Below are positions 28,834-38,300 of a stretch of 64,000 nt of DNA, piece by piece (positions within the stretch are counted from its first letter, which is position 1; each line of letters begins with the position of its first letter). The position numbers and the translations under genes were made by a program. The stretch covers positions 5,462,857 to 5,526,856 of the forward strand of contig NZ_CP147776.1 of the NCBI RefSeq assembly GCF_037300705.1, given 5' to 3'. The notes below the pieces were generated by a model. It did no database searches and was not told where the DNA came from. It worked only from the letters and a program-made list of their open reading frames with translations. The DNA is from Massilia sp. W12 (GTDB taxonomy: Bacteria > Pseudomonadota > Gammaproteobacteria > Burkholderiales > Burkholderiaceae_D).

Positions 28834-29547
28834 TTAGTTGCGGGACGGGAAGATGCCTTCAGTGGCGCAGATATAGTTCAGGCCGATGTAGGGCTGCATG
28901 ATCGAAATCGGATTCACCACAATTGCCACCGGAGCGGTGACCGCCTGGCCCAGGCCGGTATTGGAATTGGTGATCCCCCCGGTCAGGCTCGGCGTGCCGG
29001 AGACCGTGGTGGTGACGCCGCCCAGCGTCACAGGATTGGTTTGCGCCGTGCCGGCTGGCAGATAAATTGCAGCGCTGGCGGCGGTTGGCGGGCTGCCGAC
29101 GGTTGAAGTCAAGGTGCTGTTGGCGGCCGCGACAGTCGCACCGCCGCTGGTGGCGGTGCCTACGCTGATCGTGGTGGAGCCGGAAAGTCCGCTCATCGAG
29201 ACAGCCAAGGTTGAGGTCGCAGTGTGCGTGTGAGACGGTAAATTATTGACCGACAGCGTGAAATTGGTGGAGCCGGTGGCAATCGGGCTGACGTTATTCG
29301 TGCCGGCCAATTGGCCTTGCACAACATTTTGCAAACCCGGGCCTTGCGCTTGCGAGCCGACAATGGTGCGGCCACGGCAATCTGGAATGCCAAAGGTGAC
29401 ACGTCCATCGCCGCCATAGCGGGTGCCGAATAAGGCGAACAAAGCCGAATTATTCGAAATGTTCATCAACTGCCCATTGCAAAACACCCAACCACGCGGG
29501 GGATAGTCAAAACCAACTGCGAGAATCGTGCCAATAAATGCTTCCAT
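28834..29547 (-). CDS. Phage-tail-collar-domain protein (MdpB-like)
   Basis: A 237-residue protein with an N-terminal tail collar domain (MEAFIGTILAVGFDYPPRGW, then CNGQLMNISNNSALFALFGT and the FGIPDCRGR motif), a long Thr/Ser/Gly/Ala-rich middle and the family's usual ending, here YICATEGIFPSRN. It resembles the microcystin-dependent proteins, collar proteins found outside phages. No signal peptide is seen. No other phage gene lies nearby, so it is not a prophage remnant. The start at 29547 is fixed by AGGAG eight bases upstream. The Thr/Ser-rich part could accept sulfate, or Asp/Asn could be hydroxylated, by the enzymes encoded on either side. Confidence 0.85.
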   Translation of the reverse strand: MEAFIGTILAVGFDYPPRGWVFCNGQLMNISNNSALFALFGTRYGGDGRVTFGIPDCRGRTIVGSQAQGPGLQNVVQGQLAGTNNVSPIATGSTNFTLSVNNLPSHTHTATSTLAVSMSGLSGSTTISVGTATSGGATVAAANSTLTSTVGSPPTAASAAIYLPAGTAQTNPVTLGGVTTTVSGTPSLTGGITNSNTGLGQAVTAPVAIVVNPISIMQPYIGLNYICATEGIFPSRN

Positions 29548-29735
29548 GAGCTTCACTCCTTTGCTGAGGTGATTAATTTCCCATCCTTGGCGGTTGGGCT
29601 TGTTCATGTTGCGGGCGCTTTCCGCTGCAAAAGCGAAGCTCATTCTGCCACAGTTGGCAACAGCAAAAACCTCTGTCCCTGAAAAATAATCTTGCCTTGA
29701 ACGATCCTTGGCAGAAACACAAATGCAGCGACAGG

Positions 29736-30452
29736 TCACGCTTTCCTGCTGGCAACTTTTTGTTGTAATTGCACAATCAACTGCTGTGCCGCCGGACTCG
29801 GGTTCTGCATTAACTCGGAAATTACCTGTTGTATGTTGGCGTCATTAATTGCGGCATCGCCATATTCCGGGGCTGGATTCGGCTGCCAGCCTGCTGACGT
29901 AAATAATGTGCGCAGCCACGCATTCGGGACGCAATCCAGGACTAAATGAATGCGCTCATGCGGGCTGCCATTATGCGCCGCATGCAGACAATTCGCGTTC
30001 ATATACCAGCATTCGCCAGCGCCAAAATGCACTGTTTCTCCATCAATTTCAAACAGCACGCGGGGATCCGTGAAGATTGGGACATGTAATCGCGCAACGC
30101 CATCCTCAAAGCCGCCGCCAGCGTCCCGGTGTGGCAGGATGCGCGCGCCAGCCGCCAGGCTCATCAGTCGCACCGCCAGCTTGTCGCAAGCAAACGCCGC
30201 TACTGCGTGCGCCACAGCCGGGCATTGTTGCAGCAATGGCGTATCCATAAAGTCTGCCTCAGCGCTGGCGAAAATGTTTCCGCTGTCGCCATTCGCGGCG
30301 CGCAGCGGCAAGCATTCCCAGCGCCCCTGGTGCGCGGTGTTGTTGTAATGCTGTATCCACTGCAACCGGCGCAGCCGCTGAACATCCTGCTGCAATGCCG
30401 CCACATTAAATTGTTGCGGCAAACGCAGGCAACGGGTGCTTTGGGCTTGCAT
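29736..30452 (-). CDS. Aspartyl/asparaginyl beta-hydroxylase-like dioxygenase
   Basis: A 238-residue 2-oxoglutarate/Fe(II) enzyme. The core reads ILPHRDAGGG (H108, D110), RLHVPIFTDP (H123), FGAGECWYMNANCLHAAHNGS (His 157 or 160) and RIHLVLDC (R167), the pattern of AspH-type hydroxylases acting on Asp or Asn side chains of proteins or peptides. It starts two bases after the GNAT gene and is 188 bases upstream of the collar gene. A TTG six bases earlier is a less likely start. Confidence 0.83.
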   Translation of the reverse strand: MQAQSTRCLRLPQQFNVAALQQDVQRLRRLQWIQHYNNTAHQGRWECLPLRAANGDSGNIFASAEADFMDTPLLQQCPAVAHAVAAFACDKLAVRLMSLAAGARILPHRDAGGGFEDGVARLHVPIFTDPRVLFEIDGETVHFGAGECWYMNANCLHAAHNGSPHERIHLVLDCVPNAWLRTLFTSAGWQPNPAPEYGDAAINDANIQQVISELMQNPSPAAQQLIVQLQQKVASRKA

Positions 30453-30454
30453 CT

Positions 30455-30940
30455 TCAAGCCGCCTTGCGCCAGATCATTTGCGCATGCACCCTGTCTGAG
30501 CGCGTGACTTTGAAATTCAGGCGCTCATACAGCCGGCGTGCGCCTGGATTCACGCCGAATACCGCCAAACTGACGCTATTGTCAAGGTTGCCGGCATGCG
30601 TCATCACGGCTTGCAGCACTTGCCGCCCCCAACCCTGATTGCGCCTTTGCGGCATGATAGCGATATCAATCACACGCCAATCGCTACCGTTATAGTCCAC
30701 AATCAAGCGACCGATTTTTTCCTCATCCAATAAAATTGTCCATTGCTTTGCCCCGGGATACACATCGCGCAATCCGTTTTCCTGCACCACCTGTTGCATT
30801 TCAATCACTTCGACCAATTCTTGCGGCGAAACCGGCAAATTTTTCAAATCATCTCGCGTGGTGGCGTACAACTGTTTGAAGAATGGCTTATCGTCTTCTT
30901 GCGCAAGGCGCACTGACAAAGGGGCGCTAAGTTCAAACAT
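30455..30940 (-). CDS. GNAT-family N-acetyltransferase
   Basis: A 161-residue single GNAT domain with the acetyl-CoA loop QRRNQGWGRQVLQAV (about 100-114) and the closing NPGARRLYERLNFKV. The substrate is unknown; GNAT enzymes acetylate amines. The start MFELSAPL at 30940 is chosen because GGAGG lies at ideal spacing; an ATG five codons upstream overlaps that site. It is the first gene of the minus-strand unit, divergent from the DUF6916-like gene 84 bases away. Confidence 0.85.
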   Translation of the reverse strand: MFELSAPLSVRLAQEDDKPFFKQLYATTRDDLKNLPVSPQELVEVIEMQQVVQENGLRDVYPGAKQWTILLDEEKIGRLIVDYNGSDWRVIDIAIMPQRRNQGWGRQVLQAVMTHAGNLDNSVSLAVFGVNPGARRLYERLNFKVTRSDRVHAQMIWRKAA

Positions 30941-31024
30941 GCAATGTCCCTCCATTGGTTCAAGAATCGCTTATGATGCACGCAAAGCTGGGCGTTAAGC
31001 AACTCAACCACTGGAGATGACGAG

Positions 31025-31339
31025 ATGGAGTTGGATATATCCGTACAAACCTTTGCAGCGCATACTGGCAGTACTTTTTATGCACAAACCCTGGCTGGCG
31101 AAATTCCACTGCAGCTGATAGAAGTGAGTCCTTTGCCGCGCGGCGCGCGCCCGGCATATCTGCGTGATCCCTTGATCCTGATTTTTCAAGGCCCGGATAC
31201 GCCAGCGCTGTTGCAGGACAACTACCCCCTGCGTCATGAGGCGCTCGGCGAATTTGTTTGGTGTCTGACACCGATCGCAGGGCCGATTCCCGTCATTGCG
31301 CCAAATGAAAAGAGGCAATATCAGGTGATATTTAATTAG
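31025..31339 (+). CDS. Small DUF6916-like protein
   Basis: A 104-residue soluble protein (MELDISVQTFAAHTGSTFYA..., VSPLPRGARPAYLRDPLILIFQG). It recalls a small family of unknown function that I remember lying next to tail-collar/MdpB genes and annotated as DUF6916; this is from memory and not verified. GGAGATGACGAG precedes the start. It faces away from the GNAT gene, so both promoters should lie in the 84 bases between, and it is probably a partner of the collar protein. Confidence 0.7.
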   Translation: MELDISVQTFAAHTGSTFYAQTLAGEIPLQLIEVSPLPRGARPAYLRDPLILIFQGPDTPALLQDNYPLRHEALGEFVWCLTPIAGPIPVIAPNEKRQYQVIFN

Positions 31340-31353
31340 CCTGCCGCCAAGTT

Positions 31354-31435
31354 TGTTGCATTTCGACATATGTTGCATAACGGAATGATTGGCGTGTAAT
31401 GGCTTGACATTGATTCTGTCATTTTTTTGTTGCAT
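31354..31435 (+). promoter_or_regulatory. Three TGTTGCAT repeats and a TTGACA upstream of the giant-protein operon
   Basis: TGTTGCAT occurs at 31354-31361, 31371-31378 and 31428-31435, the first two 17 bases apart. A consensus -35, TTGACA, lies at 31404-31409, but the -10 region at 17-base spacing is poor, which would fit an activator-dependent promoter. The repeats may be binding sites for such a factor. Confidence 0.4.
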
Positions 31436-31514
31436 GATGGTTTAACTATGGTCGCGTGGTGAGACGGCCTTCTTTGCATTTTGCCAAATTCTTTGAACAG
31501 CAAGCGGATTCCAC

Positions 31515-32369
31515 ATGTCTGAGTTGCGCCAAACGTTTCACTTCATTTCGGGTTTGCCGCGCTCCGGCTCAACCCTGCTTGCTGCAATCTTGCGACAAAA
31601 TCCACGCTTTCACGCAGGTATGATGAGTCCGGTCGGCAATCTGTATTCGACCATGCTGCACCAATTCGCCGCAGGCAGTGAATTCGGCCCTGTCATCACA
31701 CAGGAACAGCGGCGGCGCCTGGTGCGCGCCTTGTTCCACGCTTACTACGAAGACCTTCAGGATAAAGAAATTATCTTTGACACCAACCGCATGTGGTGCT
31801 CCAAGATGGCTTTTATCAAAGATCAGTTTCCCCAGGCAAAAGTGATCGCCTGCGTGCGCAACGTGGCCTGGATCATGGACAGCCTTGAGCGCCGCTGGCG
31901 CGCCGATCCATATGAGCTGACCAAGCTGTTTGTTGACGATGTCGAGCGCAATACTGTGTACAGCCGGGTGGATACACTGGCGCAACGCAACCGCCTGGTC
32001 GGTTTTGCCTGGGCTTCATTGAAAGAGGCATTTTACGGTGAACATGCGGAGTCTTTGCTGGTGGTTGATTACGACCTGCTGGTAAACGCTCCTGGCAAAG
32101 TGCTTTCTCTGATTTATTCCTTTTTGCAAGAACCCGAATTCGATCATGACTTCAATCATATCGAATACGATGCGCCGGAATTCGATGTTCCGCTGGGCGT
32201 TCGCGGCTTGCATAAAGTCCGTCCCCAAGTAACAGCTCAATCCCGCGCCACAATTTTGCCGCCGGATTTGTTTGAACAATATTCAAAATTATCTTTTTGG
32301 AAAGATATCTCCGGGAGTGCGGCAAACGTCGTGACCGCACAAGTTCCGCAGGAAAGGAATCCGTCATGA
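31515..32369 (+). CDS. Sulfotransferase-family protein (second), coupled to the giant gene
   Basis: A 284-residue protein with a clear PAPS P-loop, FISGLPRSGSTLLAAIL (residues 10-26), and VIACVRNVAWIMDSLERRW as the 3'-phosphate-binding part. The P-loop form PRSGSTLL is shared with protein and carbohydrate sulfotransferases. Its stop overlaps the start of the 14.5-kb giant gene as ATGA. Such tight coupling argues that the giant protein, or a partner exported with it, is the sulfation target. No signal peptide, so sulfation would be cytoplasmic before export. Confidence 0.85.
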   Translation: MSELRQTFHFISGLPRSGSTLLAAILRQNPRFHAGMMSPVGNLYSTMLHQFAAGSEFGPVITQEQRRRLVRALFHAYYEDLQDKEIIFDTNRMWCSKMAFIKDQFPQAKVIACVRNVAWIMDSLERRWRADPYELTKLFVDDVERNTVYSRVDTLAQRNRLVGFAWASLKEAFYGEHAESLLVVDYDLLVNAPGKVLSLIYSFLQEPEFDHDFNHIEYDAPEFDVPLGVRGLHKVRPQVTAQSRATILPPDLFEQYSKLSFWKDISGSAANVVTAQVPQERNPS

Positions 32370-35300
32370 AAGCATCACAAACAAAACGCCCGGGCTTCCG
32401 CCCGCGTAAAAATATGCTGGCGCTGGAATCCCGCGTGGTGTTCGACGGTGCAGCGGCATCCAACATCGTCGATCATCACGGGAATGGCGATGTGCTGACC
32501 CGGGCTTTGGCGGAACGTCCTGCAGCGGAATTGGCGGCGCGCACTGCGGCTGAAGCGCAAACACGTCAGCAAGTGGTGTTTGTCGATGCCAAGGTAAAAG
32601 ACTGGCGCAACCTGTTGCCCGGCATCGCCAACGGGGTCGATGTGGTGGTCCTGAACGCGCAGCAAAACGGCCTGCAGCAAATCGCAGATTATCTGGCGCA
32701 ACATAATAAGGTTGACAGCATCCAGATTCTGGGACACGGTTGGGAAGGCGATGTGTGGCTGGGTTCCACCTATCTGAATCAAGCGGCGCTGGAAAATAAC
32801 CGCACGCTGCTTGGCAAAATCGGCCAAAGTTTGAATAGCGGCGGCGATATTTTGCTGTATTCCTGCAATACAGGGCGCGGTGAAGCCGGCCTTGCCTTTG
32901 TGGACACCCTGGCGGCCCTGACCGGGGCCGATGTGGCGGCCTCATCGAATCGCACCGGCGCTGGCGGCGATTGGAATTTGGAAGTGCGGCGTGGCGCAAT
33001 TGAGGCGGACAATCCGTTCTCCCCGGCGGCCCTGACAAACTTTCAATCCGATTTGGCGACACTGACGGTCACCACCAATGCTGACTCCGGGGCTGGCAGC
33101 TTGCGTGCGCAAATCGCTGCCGCCGCCTCCGGCGATACGATCACATTTCAAACCGGCATGACAGTTACCCTGAGCACGGGGCAATTGACGATCTCCCAGA
33201 ATCTAACTATTGATGGCGATCTGGATGATGATGGCACGGGTGATGTGACCATTAGTGGTGGCTACAATTCACGAGTCTTCAATGTTTCGTCCGGCACAGT
33301 CAAGTTTGATGGTTTGACGATTACAAAGGGGCTGGTGGCGGGCGCCGGCGGCAGCAATGATTCCGGCAAGGCTGGCGGGGACGGTACTGACGCCTTGGGG
33401 GCAGGGATTTTCAATGCTGGCACGCTTACCATCGTCAACTCGACTATCACCAAGAATTTTGCATCAGGTGGGGGCGGCGCAGGCGGCTCTTTCTCTCAAA
33501 GCGGTGGCGGGGGTGGCGGTGGCGGGTATTCGACAGGATTGGGCGGCACTGGTGGCACAGGGCGCTACTCTGCCGCCCCAACCGCACCTGCGGCTGGAAC
33601 TGGCGGTAACGGTGGCGGTACCAACGGTGGCCAACGCGGTGGTTACGGTGGCTCGACCACGGGTGGCTTGGGAGGTGGTGCTGCCGTGGCAGGTGATGGC
33701 TATACTCAAGGCGGTAATGGCGGTACCGCGAGCAACGGTTCACTCTCGATAGGCGGCGGTGGCGGTGGCAGCGGCGGCTATTTCGATGGCGGTGCGGGTG
33801 GCAATGCGGCTGGCGGCATTTATAACAGCGGTACCCTGACTATTACTGGCAGCTCCATTACTAATAATCTTGGCGTGGGCGGTGGCGGCGGCGGCGGCGG
33901 CGCCAAGAATTACTCCACTTCCGGCGATGGCGGCGCCGGTGGGGCTGGCATTGGCGCACTGTGGAATAAGGGCGGCACCGTGAATATGGACGCGGCCACA
34001 TACGCCACCATGTCCACTACAAATGCGGGCGGAGCAGGCAAGGGCGGCACAACCGGTGGCACCGGCAATACTGCAGGCACGGATGGTACGGCCACCAGCA
34101 AAATCAGCACCACCGATGGCGGCACGACCAGCACCACCTATGCCCCGGCCCCCACCACCACGGTGAGCACGGTCTCCTTTTCCGCCGATACCGGCACATC
34201 CAGCACCGATTTCATCACCAATACCGCGAGTCAAACCATTTCCGGCACGCTGTCCGCCAATCTGGCTTCCGGTGAAAAGGTGGAATTCTCGCTGGACAAT
34301 GGCAGCACCTGGAACGATGCTGACACCTATACCACCGGCTCTTCAGCCTGGAGCACCGCCGCCACTTTGAGCAGCAGCGACACGCTGAAAGTGCGGGTGG
34401 CCAATTCCGGCGGCAGCGGCACGGCCTTGTCGCAAGCCTATGTGCTGGATCAGAGCGCACCCTCCATTTCCGCGCCGGATATGACTGCCGGCACTGACAG
34501 CGGCAGCTCCAGCACAGACAACATCACGAATGACAGTACGCCGACCTTCACCGGCACGGCGGAAGCCGGGGCCAGCGTGACCCTGTATGACACCGATGGC
34601 AGCACTTCGCTCGGCACCGCGACCGCTGACGGCAGCGGCAATTGGAGCATTACCGCTTCCACCATGAGCGAAGGCAGCCACACGCTGACCGCCAAAGCCA
34701 GCGATACCGCCGGCAATGTCAGTTCGGCCTCATCCAGCCTGTCGGTGACGATTGACCTGACGGCGCCAACCACGCTGAATACACCGGATCTGACCACCGG
34801 CACCGATACCGGCGATGCAAACAACGACAATATCACCGGCGACAACACGCCAACTTTTAATGGCACTGGCGAGGTCGGCGCTACCGTCAATTTGTATGAC
34901 ACCGATGGCAGCACATCGCTTGGTTCCGCCACGGTCAACGGCTCCGGCAAATGGAGCATCACCACCAGCAGCATGACGCATGGCGTGCATTCACTGACTT
35001 TGAAGAGCACCGACGTGGCGGGCAATGTCAGCAGCGCTTCCGGTGCGCTCAGCATCACCGTCGTGACCACCGCGCCAGCCGTCAGCAGCGTCGCCTATAA
35101 CGAACGCACCGGGGTCTTGAAAGTCACCGGGACAGATTTTTTAGCGCTGTCTTCCGGCAATGATATCGACGCCTCCATGCTGACTTTCACCGGCGAAGGC
35201 GGCACTTACACCCTGACCGACACCTCGGATGTGGAGTTGACCAGCGGCACCGAGTTTTCACTGACTTTATCCGCCACCGATCAGGCCGGCATTCAGCAGA

Positions 35301-38300
35301 TCCTGAATAAAAACGGCACAACATCGTTTACCGGCACAACGTATCAATTGGATCTGGCTGAAGGCTGGGATGCCGGTATCGCCGGCACCCTCACTTCCAG
35401 CATCACAGGCAAAGCCATCACCGTGTCCGGCATCGCCACCATTTCCAGCGCGAATTACACCGCGCACGGCAGCGGGCCGATTGCCGCCGGCACCCTGACG
35501 GTGACTGGCACGAATCTGAATACCAGCTCCGACACGATTGACCCGACCAAAATTACTTTGCAAGTGCTGAATGGCAGCACCGTGGTGGAAAGCTACACCC
35601 TGACCACGGCGTATAACCCGTCCACCGTCACAGTGGACAGCACCACCCAGTTTTCGATTGTGCTGAACGCCACTGACCAGCTGTTTATCAATGGCATTTT
35701 AAATAACGCCGGCACGACCTCGATTGATGGCTATGACTTCAATTTGAATGCCGCTTCCGGCTGGAACACCAGCTTTACGAGTGCGCCGGACAAATATGTC
35801 TCGACCCCGGCGCTGACCAACTCGGTGAATGTGGATGACGCCGCCTCGCCTGCAGTCACCTCGGCCACTTTCAACACCATCAGCCATGTGCTGACCGTGA
35901 CCGGTTCTGATTTGGTGGCGTTTTCCGGCAGCGACAACGACGTTAAAATTTCCTATCTGACTTTAACCGGCGCTGGCGGCAAGACTTACACCCTGACTTC
36001 GACCGATGTCGATGTCACTTCCGCCACCTCGTTTGCTGTGACCTTGAACAGCACCGATCAGTCGGGGCTGGCCGCTTTGCTGGACAAAGATGGAACCAAG
36101 GCGAGCGATAACACGACTTACAATTTAAGCGCTGCCTTGAATTGGAATGGCCAGATCGCCACCGTCGCCGACACCACCAATGCGCTGACCGTGACCACGC
36201 CTTCGCCCACCGTGTCGAAAGTGATCCAAACCTCCGGCGACGGCAGCTATAAAGCGGGCGATACGGTCACCTTTAAAGTCAGCTTTGACCAGGCGGTGGT
36301 GGTGGACGACTCCGGCGGCACGCCACGCATTTTGCTGGAAACCGGCACGACTGACCAATATGCGACCTATGTGTCCGGCACAGGCAGTGCTGATTTAATC
36401 TTTTCCTACGTGGTGCAAGCCGGCGACACCAGCAGCGATTTGCAGTATTTCGACACCGCATCCTTTGATTTGAACAGCGGCACGATTGTCTCGGTGGCGA
36501 ATGGTTCGACCGCTGATTTGACCCTGCCCGGCACCGGAACCAGCAATTCGCTGGGCGGCTCTTCGGCGCTGGTGATCGACACCACCGCGCCAGCCACGCC
36601 GGCAGCCCCGGATCTGGATTCCGGCAGCGATAGCGGCACATCCAGCAGCGACGATTACACCAGCGACAATACGCCGACTTTCTCCGGCACGGCGGACGCC
36701 AACACCACCGTGTATCTGTATGACACCGATGGCGCAACCGTATTGGGCAGCGCGACCGCCGACGGCAGCGGCAATTGGAGCATCACCGCTTCCAGCATGA
36801 GCGATGGCAGCCATACCTTGACAGTGAAAGCCAAAGATGCGGTCGGCAATTACAGCAGCGCGTCGAGCAGCTTGAGCGTAACCATCGACACCACGGCGCC
36901 CTCCACCACCGTGTCCACGTTGGCGTTCTCGGATGACACCGGTTCCTCCAGCAGCGACTTCGTCACCAGCACCGCCAAGCAGGATATTTCCGGCACGCTG
37001 TCGGCGAACCTGGCGGCGAATGAAACCGTGCAAATCTCGGTTGACAATGGTTCGACCTGGATCGACGCCTCCGCCACGGTTGGCCAAAACACCTTCACGC
37101 TGAGCAAGCAAACCCTGTCCGGCACAGACACCATGAAAGTGCGGGTGGTGGACGCGGCCGGCAATACCGGCACAGCAAAATCACAGGCTTATACGATAGA
37201 CAGCAGTGCGCCTTCGGCCCCGTCAACCCCGGATCTGGATGCCGGCAGCGATTCCGGTTCTTCCAGCACGGACGATAATACGTCGGACGATACGCCGACT
37301 TTCTCCGGCACGGCGGAAGCCAACGCCACCGTCACCCTGTATGACACCGACGGCGTAACGGTGCTCGGCACAACCACGGCGGACGGCAGCGGCAATTGGA
37401 GCATCACCTCTTCCACGCTGAGCGAGGGGGCGCACACGGTCAGTGTAAAAGCCACCGATGCAGCCGGTAATGTCAGCAGCGCCTCCAGCACCCTGTCGGT
37501 GACGATAGACACTACGGCCCCTAGCACCACTATTTCCACCGTGGCGTTTTCGGCGGACACCGGCGCTTCCAGCACCGATTTCATCACCAAGACTGCAGCG
37601 CAGACGATTTCCGGCACGCTGTCGGCCAATCTGGCGTCCGGCGAAACCGTACAAATCTCGCTGGACAATGGCGCCACCTGGGCTGACGCTTCCGCCACGG
37701 TGGGTCAAAACACCTTCAGCCTGAGCGGGCAAACTCTGAGCGGCAGCGACACCCTGAAAGTGCGGGTGGTGGATACGGCTGGCAATGCCGGCACGGTGAA
37801 ATCGCAAGCGTATGAACTCGACACCACCGCGCCGGCCACCACGGTATCGACGGTGGCGTTTTCGGATGACACCGGCTCTTCCAGCAGCGATTTCATCACC
37901 TCTGCCGCCAGCCAGGATATCTCCGGCACGCTGTCGGCCAATCTGGCCTCCGGCGAAACCGTGCAAATCTCGCTGGATAATGGTTCGACCTGGATTGACG
38001 CTTCCGCCACCGTGGGTAAAAACACTTACAGCCTGACCGGCCAGACCCTGACCGGCTCGGACACCCTGAAAGTGCGCGTGGTGGACACCGCAGGCAATGC
38101 CGGCACGGTGAAATCGCAAGCCTATGAACTCGATACCACCGCGCCGACCACCACGGTTTCGACCGTGGCTTTTTCGGCGGATACCGGCGCCTCGTCCACC
38201 GATTTCATCACGAATACCGCCGCGCAAGACATTTCCGGCACGCTGTCGGCCAATCTGGCTTCGGGCGAAACTGTGCAAGTTTCATTGGATAATGGCGCGA

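Noticed and set aside
28834-29547. Prophage remnant suggested by the tail-collar domain
   Set aside because: No capsid, terminase, integrase or other tail gene nearby; the neighbours are modifying enzymes.
31400-31436. Sigma-54 promoter (TGGCTTG with downstream TTGCA)
   Set aside because: The spacing between the two elements is too long for a -24/-12 promoter.
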